Shown: positions 18,586 to 27,131 of the stretch, one piece after another
Layout: every line of letters starts with the position of its first letter
How positions within the stretch are numbered: the stretch's first letter is position 1
From: Ferrimicrobium sp.
GTDB taxonomy: Bacteria > Actinomycetota > Acidimicrobiia > Acidimicrobiales > Acidimicrobiaceae
Length of the DNA: 63,741 nucleotides
Direction: 5' to 3'
Assembly: GCF_027364955.1 (NCBI RefSeq)
Contig: NZ_DAHXOI010000014.1
Span: 1-63,741 of the forward strand
Translations under genes and position numbers: made by a program
The notes under the pieces: generated by a model
What the model was told of the DNA's origin: nothing
Databases searched by the model: none
Seen by the model: only the letters and a program-made list of their open reading frames with translations

Positions 18586-20071
18586 GTACCTACTCGCTCT
18601 CGATCAGGGCACGACATCATCAAGGGCAATTTTGTTTAACGATGATGGTTTGCCGGTGGCCGTTGGGCAACAGGAGTTTCGCCAGATTTATCCGCAACCC
18701 GGCTGGGTTGAGCACGACCCAGAGGAGATCTGGCAATCGGAGTGGCAGGCTATTCAGAGTTGCATCAAGTCATCGGGGGTCAACGTCGCCGACATCGCAG
18801 CCCTTGGTATCACCAACCAACGCGAGACGACCGTGGTCTGGAACCGTCAGACCGGGCAGGCGGTCTATAACGCTATCGTCTGGCAGTGTCGACGTACAGC
18901 CGGAATGTGTGATCGACTACGGGAGGCGGGCCACACCGACATGGTGCGAGCCAAGACAGGGTTGGTCATCGATGCCTACTTCTCGGGGACGAAGGTGGCG
19001 TGGATTCTCGACAACGTTCCTGGTGCTCGCGAACTCGCCGAGAAGGGCGATCTCGTCTTTGGAACTATCGACTCCTGGCTGATCAACAAGCTCACTCATC
19101 AAAAGCTCCATGTCACCGACTACTCCAATGCCTCGCGGACCATGATTTACAACATCGGTGAGCTCGATTGGGATGATGAGTTGTTGGGGCTGTTGGGGAT
19201 CCCACGCTCCATGTGCCCGACCGTTGTGGACTCCTCCGGGGTCGTCGGCGAGGTCGATGAGAGTTGGTTGGGACGCAAGATCCCGATTGCGGGGATCGCT
19301 GGTGATCAGCAAGCCGCATTGTTTGGGCAGGGATGCTACACGCCAGGGACCGCGAAGAACACCTACGGAACCGGTTCCTTCCTCCTGATGAACACGGGCG
19401 AGGTCCCCGTCTCCTCGGAGAATGGACTGGTCACGACGCTGGCTTGGGGTATTGACCACAAGGTGACCTACGCACTTGAGGGCTCGATCTTTATCACGGG
19501 AGCTGTTGTCCAATGGCTTCGTGATGAACTGGGGTTGATCAAGACCGCCGAGGAGACAGAGGCGCTCGCGCTCTCCGTACCCGACACCGGTGGGGTGTAC
19601 CTCGTGCCAGCCTTCGTGGGTCTTGGGGCTCCATGGTGGGATAGTTATGCACGCGGAACAATCGTTGGACTGACAAGGGGGTCGAATCGCGCGCATATCG
19701 CAAGAGCCGCGCTGGAGTCGATCGCCTACCAGTCGCGTGATGTCCTAGAGGCGATGCGAAGCGACAGCAAGCAGGCGGTCGATGTCCTGCGAGTGGATGG
19801 GGGAGCGATCAACAATAGCTTCCTTGCCCAGTTCCAGGCCGACATTCTCGGTGTGCGTGTCGAGCGACCAAAGGTGACCGAGACGACGGCGATGGGTGCG
19901 GCCTTTTTGGCGGGGCTCGCGGTCGGTGTATGGGATGGCTTTGAGCCCTTGACCCAGGTATGGCAACGCGATGCGCTGTTCTACCCGTCGATGGTCGCCT
20001 CGCGTCGCGATGAGCTCGTCGCCGGCTGGGTCCGTGCAGTCGAGCGGTCCAAGAGTTGGATCGAGCAGTGA
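18578..20071 (+). CDS. glpK: Glycerol kinase
   Basis: 497 residues, full-length FGGY kinase. The N-terminal phosphate loop is [15 protein letters not shown]. The central motif is [12 protein letters not shown], and the second FGGY signature ([24 protein letters not shown]) lies near the C-terminus. Residues of the glycerol pocket ([14 protein letters not shown]) are conserved. It makes glycerol-3-phosphate, the substrate of GlpABC and the ligand of GlpP. The PTS-phosphorylated histidine site known from Firmicutes was not clearly identified. Confidence 0.94.
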   Translation: MTKYLLALDQGTTSSRAILFNDDGLPVAVGQQEFRQIYPQPGWVEHDPEEIWQSEWQAIQSCIKSSGVNVADIAALGITNQRETTVVWNRQTGQAVYNAIVWQCRRTAGMCDRLREAGHTDMVRAKTGLVIDAYFSGTKVAWILDNVPGARELAEKGDLVFGTIDSWLINKLTHQKLHVTDYSNASRTMIYNIGELDWDDELLGLLGIPRSMCPTVVDSSGVVGEVDESWLGRKIPIAGIAGDQQAALFGQGCYTPGTAKNTYGTGSFLLMNTGEVPVSSENGLVTTLAWGIDHKVTYALEGSIFITGAVVQWLRDELGLIKTAEETEALALSVPDTGGVYLVPAFVGLGAPWWDSYARGTIVGLTRGSNRAHIARAALESIAYQSRDVLEAMRSDSKQAVDVLRVDGGAINNSFLAQFQADILGVRVERPKVTETTAMGAAFLAGLAVGVWDGFEPLTQVWQRDALFYPSMVASRRDELVAGWVRAVERSKSWIEQ

Positions 20072-20081
20072 AGGGCGCGAG

Positions 20082-21086
20082 ATGAAAAAGATCATTGATG
20101 CGGTTGAGACGATTGTTGACCAGGCACTCGATGGGATGGTGGTGGCCTACCCTGAGTACCTCGTGCGGGTGCCAGACACCTCGGTGCTTGCCCGTAAGGT
20201 CCCAAAGGTGACGGGCAAGGTCGGCCTCGTCTCAGGAGGTGGTTCGGGTCATGAGCCCGCCCACGGTGGTTACGTCGGCTATGGCATGCTTGACGCGGCA
20301 GTGGCGGGGGAGGTCTTTACTTCCCCCACTCCTGACCAGGTCTATGCAGGTATCAAGGCCGCTGACCATGGCGCTGGTGTCCTCCTCGTGGTGAAGAACT
20401 ACACCGGTGATGTGATGAACTTCGATATCGCTCGCGAGCTCGCCGATGCGGACGCTATTGCGACAGAGGTCGTGTTGGTCAACGACGATGTAGCGGTGCA
20501 GGATTCCCTCTACACCACCGGGCGTCGCGGGATCGCGGGGACGGTTTTGGTTCACAAGATTGCTGGTGCAGCTGCTGAGGAGGGTGCGGACCTGGCAACA
20601 GTGAAGGCCATAGGTGAAGAGGTGGTCGCCAACGTCGCCTCGATGGGTTTTGCGCTGACCTCGTGTACGGTCCCAGCGAACGGCAAACCGACTTTTGAAC
20701 TTGGAGAAAACGAGATCGAGATGGGTGTCGGGATCCATGGCGAGCCAGGTATCGAGCGCATGCCAATGATGGGTGCCGGGGAGCTCACCGCCTTTCTCTA
20801 TAGTCGCCTTGTGGAGGAGCTCGGGCTGGACGCCGGTGAGCGCGTCGCTGCTCTGGTCAACTCCATGGGGGCCACTCCCGGTATCGAGCTGGCCATCATG
20901 GCTGGGCATCTCGCGAAGCTCGCAGAAGGATCCCAACTCTCCCTCGAGAGGGTCCTAATGGGGGAGTTCATGACCTCATTGGAGATGGCGGGAGCCTCGC
21001 TGACGCTGCTGCGTCTCGACGATACACGGGCGAGAAGGTTGGGAGCGGCCTGTGATACCCCAGCACTGAGAGTCGTGAAGCACTAG
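20082..21086 (+). CDS. dhaK: PTS-dependent dihydroxyacetone kinase, substrate subunit DhaK
   Basis: 334 residues. The N-terminal SGGGSGHEPAHGGYVGYGM holds the histidine that binds dihydroxyacetone covalently as a hemiaminal. VVKNYTGDVMNFD and GRRGIAGTVLVHKIAGAAAE are also family blocks. It lacks the ATP-binding C-terminal domain of ATP-dependent kinases, so it needs DhaL and DhaM, which follow directly. ATG 20082 lies 10 nt after the glpK stop. Confidence 0.93.
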   Translation: MKKIIDAVETIVDQALDGMVVAYPEYLVRVPDTSVLARKVPKVTGKVGLVSGGGSGHEPAHGGYVGYGMLDAAVAGEVFTSPTPDQVYAGIKAADHGAGVLLVVKNYTGDVMNFDIARELADADAIATEVVLVNDDVAVQDSLYTTGRRGIAGTVLVHKIAGAAAEEGADLATVKAIGEEVVANVASMGFALTSCTVPANGKPTFELGENEIEMGVGIHGEPGIERMPMMGAGELTAFLYSRLVEELGLDAGERVAALVNSMGATPGIELAIMAGHLAKLAEGSQLSLERVLMGEFMTSLEMAGASLTLLRLDDTRARRLGAACDTPALRVVKH

Positions 21087-21087
21087 T

Positions 21088-21726
21088 ATGCCCTCTATGC
21101 AGCAGGAGGACTTTCGTGAGCTCTGGCAGCGCTTTGGTGAACTGATCCATGCCAACAGAGCGCTGCTCAATGAGCTCGATGCGGCTATCGGTGATGCTGA
21201 CCATGGCTCCAATATGGATCGTGGGTTAGCCAAGGCTGTCGAGGTACTCAACGCTGCCCCCGAGGGTAGTCTCCGCGCTGATGCGAAGGCCATTGGCATG
21301 ACACTCATGAGCACGGTCGGAGGGGCATCAGGGGCGCTTTGGGGGTCGGGGATGTTGAAGTTTGCTGCGGCGTTGCCTGATGCCCCTGAGGTTAGCTGGG
21401 CCGATTTTGTAGGTGCCATTGGTGCCTTTGTTGAGGCACTCGCACAACGAGGGAAGGCGGTCGTGGGGGACAAAACCATGATGGACGTATTTCTTCCCGC
21501 CCTCGCTGAACTCCAGGCCAAGGGATCCGATGGAGAACCGGTGAGCTCTTTGGTGGTGGCGCTGGCGCACCAGGCTAGAGCGTGGTCGGATGCTACCTTG
21601 GACGTAGTGGCCAAACGTGGCCGTGCGGCCTATCTTGGCGAGCGCAGCGTCGGTCACATCGACCCAGGTTCCGTTTCAGCCGCCCTCTGGTTTGAGGCAC
21701 TCGCTCGGGTCATGGGGCCACAATGA
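21088..21726 (+). CDS. dhaL: Dihydroxyacetone kinase, ADP-binding subunit DhaL
   Basis: 212 residues. AAIGDADHGSNMDRG carries the Asp residues that hold the two magnesium ions and ADP. GKAVVGDKTMMDVFLPA and the final GHIDPGSVSAALWFEAL are typical. DhaL keeps ADP bound as a cofactor that DhaM rephosphorylates, then passes the phosphate to DhaK-bound dihydroxyacetone. It starts 1 nt after dhaK ends and overlaps dhaM by ATGA. Confidence 0.93.
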   Translation: MPSMQQEDFRELWQRFGELIHANRALLNELDAAIGDADHGSNMDRGLAKAVEVLNAAPEGSLRADAKAIGMTLMSTVGGASGALWGSGMLKFAAALPDAPEVSWADFVGAIGAFVEALAQRGKAVVGDKTMMDVFLPALAELQAKGSDGEPVSSLVVALAHQARAWSDATLDVVAKRGRAAYLGERSVGHIDPGSVSAALWFEALARVMGPQ

Positions 21727-22133
21727 CGATGTCCACCGGGCTGATCATCGTCTCTCACTCCAAGCGCCTTGCCCTCGGCGTGGTCGACTTGGTCCGGGCA
21801 TTGGCCGGCGATGAACTGGCGATGGTTGCTGTTGGAGGTGAGGAGGCACCCGAGTCCGAGGGGCTCGGGGTAAACGCAGCGATGGTCTTGGCGGGACTCT
21901 CGGAGCTAGACGGTGTTGATGCGATTGGCATGATCGGCGACGTTGGCTCCTCCTTCCTGGCGACAAGCGCTGCGATTGAGCTGGAGCGGCTCGAGGAGCG
22001 GGTGCACATGATTGACTGTCCGATGGTCGAAGGTGCCATCGCGTGTGCGATGACCCTATCGATGGGCGGTTCCCTTGACGAGGGTATCGCGGCGGCGGAG
22101 CACGCCTGGGAGGTTCGCAAGGTTGGATCCTGA
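21723..22133 (+). CDS. dhaM: Dihydroxyacetone kinase phosphoryl donor DhaM (EIIA-Man type)
   Basis: 136 residues, only the EIIA-Man domain. The phosphorylated histidine is in LIIVSHSKRLALGV. The HPr and EI domains fused to DhaM in enterobacteria are absent; they are separate genes here (ptsH at 17019, ptsI at 22123). It moves phosphate from HPr to DhaL-ADP. It overlaps dhaL by 4 nt and the probable ptsI start lies inside its 3' end. Confidence 0.92.
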   Translation: MTMSTGLIIVSHSKRLALGVVDLVRALAGDELAMVAVGGEEAPESEGLGVNAAMVLAGLSELDGVDAIGMIGDVGSSFLATSAAIELERLEERVHMIDCPMVEGAIACAMTLSMGGSLDEGIAAAEHAWEVRKVGS

Positions 22134-23931
22134 GGGCACAGCGCCGGCCGAGGCCCAGGGCGGTCGCGCGGCTCGCCCCGACGAGCGTGTGTGGGAGGGC
22201 TTTGGGATCGGAAGCCATACCGTGGTAGGACGGGTGCGGCACCGCTGGGGGTCAGCCGCGCTACCCGATGCTCATGAGGTGAGGGGAAGTACCCAAGATG
22301 AAGTTCGTGGCCGTAGGGCCGGTGAGCAGGGCTACGAATTTACCAGTAGCGAGGAGCTTCGCCATTACCTTGAGGCGGAACTGACCAAGGCGGCAGGGGA
22401 GCTCGAAAGTTTGGCCGAGGACGCACCTCCCCAAGTCGGTGAGATCCTGGAGGCCCAGGCCATGATGGCCCAAGATCCGACACTCGTCGATCGCTTGTTG
22501 GTGCCGTTGTTGCCAGCAGAGCAGGCTGATTCGGCTAGCGACGTGGCCCCAATCTCCATTGATCGGCGAGCATTGCAGACTGCCTTCGAGGCGGTTGCCG
22601 CTGAACTACGCGCCGTAGGTGGATACATCGGCGAACGGGCTGACGATATCACCGAGATCGGTACTCGGGTTGGCGATCAGCTCTTTGGGGAAGCTAGTGG
22701 TAATCGCTCCTCGCCAATCGATGCCGATAGCATCTTGGTCCTTGAGCAACTGAGTGCAGCTGAGGCGGCGAAACTCGACCCAACGGCGCTACGAGGTGTG
22801 ATCGTGGCAACCGGAGGGCCCACGGGGCACGCAGCGCTCATCCTTCGCTCTCTCGGTATTGTGGCCGTCGTCGGTTGCCGAGGAGCATCCGAACTCCCCC
22901 AGGGTTCTATGGCCCTCCTCAACCCCCTCACTGGCCAGGTCTCGATGACCAGTGGGACCTCCGGGCATCTTGGGCGCGTAACCGACTCGTTAGCGCCTCG
23001 GCGTGATCGGCGACGAAGTCACCGTTCGGTGCTGGCGACAGGTGCGGTGCACCTTCTCGCTAATGTTGGTTCACCAGGAGACGCACTTGAGGCTCGCAAA
23101 CAGGGGGCGGACGGCATCGGTTTGGTACGTACCGAGTTTTTGTTTGAGGGGCAGGCGCAGGAGCCAAGCGTTGACCAGCAGATCGATGTCTATCGATCCA
23201 TTCTGGATCCATTTGTTCACTCGACGAGGCCCGTCATCTTCCGCACGCTTGATGTAGGTTCTGATAAACCTTTACCATTTATCACCCTTCCCCAGGAGGA
23301 CAACCCCGCGCTTGGGGTGCGTGGTTTCCGTCTCGTCACCCAGGTTCCGGGAGTGCTCGAACGACAAATGGAGGCTCTAGCACGGGCAGAGGCGATGGTG
23401 CCCGGCGTCGAGATGCGGGTGATGGCGCCTATGGTGAGCGCGCTGAGTGAGGTACGCTCCTTTGTCGGGATGGCGCGCTCCGCCGGCTTGGGCTCTGTGG
23501 GGGTCATGATCGAAGTCCCGGCGCTCGCTTTGGGTTTTGCCCGGGTCGCGCCGTTGGTGGATTTCGCCTCTATCGGGACCAATGACTTGCTCCAATATCT
23601 GATGGGGGCCGATCGCAATGGACCCGCACTCGGCGCGCTCCTCGATCCCTGGAATCCGGTTGCGCTTGGTCTCGTCGAGTCGGTGGCGCGTGCAGGGACG
23701 CGGGCGCAGGTCGGTATCTCGGTGTGTGGTGAGGCGGCGAGTGATCCGTTACTCGCCATCGTCTTGGTCGGTCTTGGTGTCTCGAGCCTTTCGATGACGC
23801 CGGTGGCGCTGGCTGGGGTGCGAGCGGTGTTGGATGGCCTCTCGATGACCAGGGCACGGGCGCTTGCCCGCCTGGCGCTCTCCCAGGAGGACGCCAGTAT
23901 GGCTCGAAGCATCATCGTCGGGGCCCAATAG
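22123..23931 (+). CDS. ptsI: PTS enzyme I (PEP-protein phosphotransferase)
   Basis: About 602 residues, close to the usual 570-580. The N-terminal EI core starts near GFGIGSHTVVGRV. The phosphohistidine loop reads ATGGPTGHAALILRSLG; the histidine is kept but the neighbouring Arg and Ser of the usual GGRTSH are Pro and Gly. The PEP-binding barrel has GADGIGLVRTEFLF, FRTLDVGSDKP, VMIEVPAL and the catalytic Cys in ISVCGEAA. TTG 22123 (GGGAGG upstream) is used; GTG 22189 would remove an unusual Ala/Arg-rich extension. It is the energy input for DhaKLM. Confidence 0.9.
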   Translation: MDPEGTAPAEAQGGRAARPDERVWEGFGIGSHTVVGRVRHRWGSAALPDAHEVRGSTQDEVRGRRAGEQGYEFTSSEELRHYLEAELTKAAGELESLAEDAPPQVGEILEAQAMMAQDPTLVDRLLVPLLPAEQADSASDVAPISIDRRALQTAFEAVAAELRAVGGYIGERADDITEIGTRVGDQLFGEASGNRSSPIDADSILVLEQLSAAEAAKLDPTALRGVIVATGGPTGHAALILRSLGIVAVVGCRGASELPQGSMALLNPLTGQVSMTSGTSGHLGRVTDSLAPRRDRRRSHRSVLATGAVHLLANVGSPGDALEARKQGADGIGLVRTEFLFEGQAQEPSVDQQIDVYRSILDPFVHSTRPVIFRTLDVGSDKPLPFITLPQEDNPALGVRGFRLVTQVPGVLERQMEALARAEAMVPGVEMRVMAPMVSALSEVRSFVGMARSAGLGSVGVMIEVPALALGFARVAPLVDFASIGTNDLLQYLMGADRNGPALGALLDPWNPVALGLVESVARAGTRAQVGISVCGEAASDPLLAIVLVGLGVSSLSMTPVALAGVRAVLDGLSMTRARALARLALSQEDASMARSIIVGAQ

Positions 23932-24314
23932 GGCATGCTCCGAACCCCGAGAGGGGTCAGGAGGCCCGGGGCCGCATGGACGACCAGAAGAAGACCCCCA
24001 TCTCCGATCATTGATCTGCGACACGGTCGAGGTCGAACCACGTATCTGCCGGAACTGCTTGCCGAGCGGGATGCGAACGCGGCCTGGGTCACTTCGCGTG
24101 CGTCAAGAGCTACGCACACGGGTAGAACGTGCACACCGTCGGATATCCGTAGTATAGTTGCATAGTACAAGCGATCGGAGTTCGAGGTGGTGGGAGCGGT
24201 GAAACTTCGTCACTTCTCACCAGTCAACGTTGACCAGAAGGTGTGGCCACGATGGTCTCTACTCCTAGTCGGAGATAGTCGGAGGTGAGGGTATGCGAGA
24301 GAAGGAGGATGGCG
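23932..24314. other. Intergenic region with 12-bp perfect palindrome
   Basis: No gene is supported. GTCAACGTTGAC at 24223-24234 is a perfect palindrome about 80 nt before the ABC-exporter start, a plausible operator. Confidence 0.4.
24223..24234. promoter_or_regulatory. Palindromic candidate operator of the ABC exporter
   Basis: A 12-bp perfect palindrome (GTCAACGTTGAC) upstream of the DrrA-like gene. Dyads of this type are bound by dimeric repressors; no regulator gene is adjacent. Confidence 0.35.
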
Positions 24315-25346
24315 ATGATGTCGGCGGAGCTTGGTCCTAGCATACGGCCACCGCTGAACCAGACAGGGCGGCCAACGGCCGTAGCGGTGCAAGGTCTGGT
24401 CAAGCGCTATGGGTCATTGGAAGCGGTGCGTGGTATTGATTTCGAGGTGGCCGGGGGAGAGATCTTTGGATTCCTCGGCCCCAATGGCGCCGGCAAGTCG
24501 ACTACCATCAAGATTCTCTGTACGCTTGCTCAACCGACTGAGGGTACCGCGCAGGTGGCAGGACACGATGTGGTGCGAGCGAGGGAATTGGTCCGACGCA
24601 ACATCGGACTGGTCTTTCAGGATACGACGCTTGATACCTATTTGACCGCTGAGCAGAACCTGCGCTTTCATGCGGAGCTCTATGCAGTGCCCAAGCAGTT
24701 TGTCGAGTCACGCCTGCAACAGGTGCTCGAGATGGTTGGACTCTGGGAGCGTCGTGGGAGCCTCGTGAGCACGTACTCAGGAGGCATGCAGCGTCGCCTC
24801 GAGATCGCTCGCGGTCTGCTACACGCGCCCAAGGTCCTCTTTCTTGATGAACCGACCGTCGGCCTGGATCCCCAGACGCGTTCTTCGATCTGGGAGTACA
24901 TCATGGAGCTCAAGCAGCGAGAGGACATCACCATCTTCTTGACGACGCACTATATGGATGAAGCAGAGAACTGTGATCGGATTGCGATCATCGACCACGG
25001 CCAAATCCAGGCGATCGATACGCCCGAGAACCTGAAGGCCAGTGTTGGCAAGGACCGAGTGCAGATTGCAACGACCGATGATGTGGCTGCAATCGCCGCA
25101 CTCGCATCGCAATTTGGAGTTGCTGCAGGGATGCATGATGGATTGGTTACCTTTGCGGTCGCCGCTGGTGAGGAGTTCGTTCCTCGACTCTTTAGTGAGC
25201 TCGGCGTCGGGATTCGTTCGGTCAGCGTCGCGCGTCCCTCTCTTGACGATGTCTTCATGTCCTATACCGGTCGGACCATCAGGGATACAGAGGCGACAAG
25301 CAGCGATTCGATGCGGGCGTTTCGACAGCGTTTTCGAGGGAGGTAG
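24315..25346 (+). CDS. DrrA-like ABC exporter ATPase
   Basis: About 343 residues. Walker A is GPNGAGKST, the signature is YSGGMQRRLEIARGL and Walker B is VLFLDEPTVGLDPQ. The C-terminal third (about 235-330) matches the regulatory tail of DrrA/CcmA-type ATPases, including RPSLDDVFMSYTGR. It drives the ABC-2 permease encoded 3 nt downstream, forming a drug or lipid exporter. ATG 24315 lies 6 nt after GAAGGAGG, which decides the start over the upstream frame. Confidence 0.9.
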   Translation: MMSAELGPSIRPPLNQTGRPTAVAVQGLVKRYGSLEAVRGIDFEVAGGEIFGFLGPNGAGKSTTIKILCTLAQPTEGTAQVAGHDVVRARELVRRNIGLVFQDTTLDTYLTAEQNLRFHAELYAVPKQFVESRLQQVLEMVGLWERRGSLVSTYSGGMQRRLEIARGLLHAPKVLFLDEPTVGLDPQTRSSIWEYIMELKQREDITIFLTTHYMDEAENCDRIAIIDHGQIQAIDTPENLKASVGKDRVQIATTDDVAAIAALASQFGVAAGMHDGLVTFAVAAGEEFVPRLFSELGVGIRSVSVARPSLDDVFMSYTGRTIRDTEATSSDSMRAFRQRFRGR

Positions 25347-25348
25347 CG

Positions 25349-26230
25349 ATGCAAACTTCAACGGTGACAGCCCGCGAGGCTGCGGCGATTCGTGTCGCAG
25401 TCCCAGCGGGTGGACTCAGTCAAGATCTTCGAGCAGTCAGTATCGTATGGCGCCGCGAGTTGATTCGCTTCTGGAGGGACAAACTCCGGATGGTGACCTC
25501 GTTGATCCAGCCGATCCTCTTCCTTTTTGTACTGGGTACGGGACTCTCTGCCCTTGCCAAGCACGGGATGCCTCCTGGAGTCAATCTTCGCACTTTTCTC
25601 TATCCAGGGGTTTTGGCGATGTCTGCCCTCTTTACCGCCCTCTTCTCGGCTGGCTCTATCGTGTGGGATCGAGAGTTTGGCTTCCTCCGGGAAATGCTGG
25701 TCGCACCGGTGAGCCGTGGTGCGATCGTATTCGGCAAGTGCCTTGGCGGGACCACGGTAGCGACGCTCCAGGGACTCATCATTTTGATCCTCGCGGGATT
25801 CGCAGGGGTGCCCTATCGTCCGACGCTCCTACTGGCACTGATTGGAGAGCTACTGCTGCTCTCCTTTACCCTCACCGCCTTTGGCGTGATGATGGCGGCA
25901 CGGATCCAGCAGTTCCAAGCCTTTATGGCGGTGACGCAGATGTTAGTGATGCCGCTGTTCTTCCTCTCCGGTGCGCTCTATCCGCTCGGCGGTCTACCGA
26001 CATGGCTGACGGTGTTGACCAGGATCGATCCGCTGACCTATATCGTAGGCCCGATGCGCAGTGTCGTTTTTAACTCGCTCAGTATGAGCCAAGCGGCACG
26101 CCACTTCCTGAGTCCAGGTGTCACCTGGGATGGATGGTTGGTACCGGTTGGGCTCTCGCTGGCGATTGTGGCTGTGATGGGGGTGGCGATGGCACTCATC
26201 GGGGTCGTTGAGTTTCGAAAAAATGATTAA
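25349..26230 (+). CDS. DrrB-like ABC-2 exporter permease
   Basis: 293 residues with six membrane helices from about residue 50. The ABC-2 signature surrounds WDREFGFLREMLVAPVSRGAIVFGK and the later MPLFFLSGALYPLGGLPTWL. The N-terminal 35 residues are soluble. It pairs with the preceding ATPase (2-nt gap). Close relatives export antibiotics or complex lipids in actinobacteria; the substrate here is unknown. Its stop overlaps the convergent gene's stop by 4 nt. Confidence 0.9.
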   Translation: MQTSTVTAREAAAIRVAVPAGGLSQDLRAVSIVWRRELIRFWRDKLRMVTSLIQPILFLFVLGTGLSALAKHGMPPGVNLRTFLYPGVLAMSALFTALFSAGSIVWDREFGFLREMLVAPVSRGAIVFGKCLGGTTVATLQGLIILILAGFAGVPYRPTLLLALIGELLLLSFTLTAFGVMMAARIQQFQAFMAVTQMLVMPLFFLSGALYPLGGLPTWLTVLTRIDPLTYIVGPMRSVVFNSLSMSQAARHFLSPGVTWDGWLVPVGLSLAIVAVMGVAMALIGVVEFRKND

Positions 26231-26892
26231 CCACGTGGGCTGGGATCGTTGCTCTTTGCGAGGATGTCACGGGTGTGGGTGAGGAGCTCTAAGACGTAGC
26301 CAAAGAAGAGCAAGATCCCTGCGACAACCGCCGTCGCGAAGATCTCGCCGCCTAGCGTCAGTATGACGACCCAGGGCGAGGGACGGAGGATCGCGCTTGC
26401 CGTGGCGAACAGACTGATGCTGACGATGATGACGAGGACGCCGAGGATGCCGATCGGTATGGTTGCGTATTTGAAGAACTCCGCGAGGTCGAGTGGGCCA
26501 ATGCGGTCGAACAAGGTTGGAGACGGGTCTGATACGCTTGGAGTAGGTGTCGTTGCTACGCCCGCTCGACGCTTGTCATACTCTCGCGGTGTCTGATCGC
26601 GGAAGACACCGAGGAGAAGGTCTTTGGCCTGTACCTGGCGATCTGAGCGATCTTCAATGTCAATCTCCAGGTAGATCTCGGCGGCATCTTCACCGACCGG
26701 TAGGACCGTGATACGGTACGGGAGTTGGGCGGAGGAGAGTCCGGTCTTGAGGCTACGACCCTCTATTCTGAGTTCCCCACGGTCGACCGCGACCGGATCG
26801 GTGTAGGAGTAGGCGACCTCGATGACGGCATCAAAGATGGTGTCAGCGTTATCAGGTGCCGGTATAGTTGTCGAGATGGTCTCCATCTCCAT
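26227..26892 (-). CDS. Hypothetical membrane protein with two C-terminal helices
   Basis: About 221 residues from ATG 26892. The N-terminal 125 residues are soluble, acidic and beta-rich (IEVAYSYTDPVAVDRGEL). A Pro/Thr/Ser linker leads to two membrane helices (about 150-172 and 182-205) and a short polar tail. No family is recognised. The start is uncertain because no good ribosome site precedes it; a longer frame runs upstream through the 14-bp repeats but looks non-coding. Confidence 0.55.
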   Translation of the reverse strand: MEMETISTTIPAPDNADTIFDAVIEVAYSYTDPVAVDRGELRIEGRSLKTGLSSAQLPYRITVLPVGEDAAEIYLEIDIEDRSDRQVQAKDLLLGVFRDQTPREYDKRRAGVATTPTPSVSDPSPTLFDRIGPLDLAEFFKYATIPIGILGVLVIIVSISLFATASAILRPSPWVVILTLGGEIFATAVVAGILLFFGYVLELLTHTRDILAKSNDPSPRG

Positions 26893-26929
26893 CAGGCTAT
26901 CACTGTGGATTGAACAAAACGCTACATAT

Positions 26930-26971
26930 CGTAGAGATAAAGCCGTAGAGATAACGTCGTAGAGATAAAGC
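26930..26971. repeat. Three 14-bp-spaced direct repeats upstream of a leftward gene
   Basis: CGTAGAGATAA occurs at 26930-26940, 26944-26954 and 26958-26968, exactly 14 nt apart. The array sits 40-80 nt before the start of the leftward membrane-protein gene, where regulator binding sites are expected. Confidence 0.75.
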
Positions 26972-27131
26972 CCCAGCGATACAACGGTTGAGTACCAGGT
27001 TGGCAAGGGGAACACAACAAGGTTGTCGTTGGTCGGTAAACGCACCTGGTTTGCCATCGAGCAGATGAGCGGATGTCGGGTGCCGGCTTGTACGTGCCGA
27101 TTTCGTGCAGGGGTGCTGATAGCTTGGAACG

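Noticed and set aside
19971-20082. Longer start for dhaK
   Set aside because: The extension lies entirely inside glpK; ATG 20082 gives the family's normal N-terminus.
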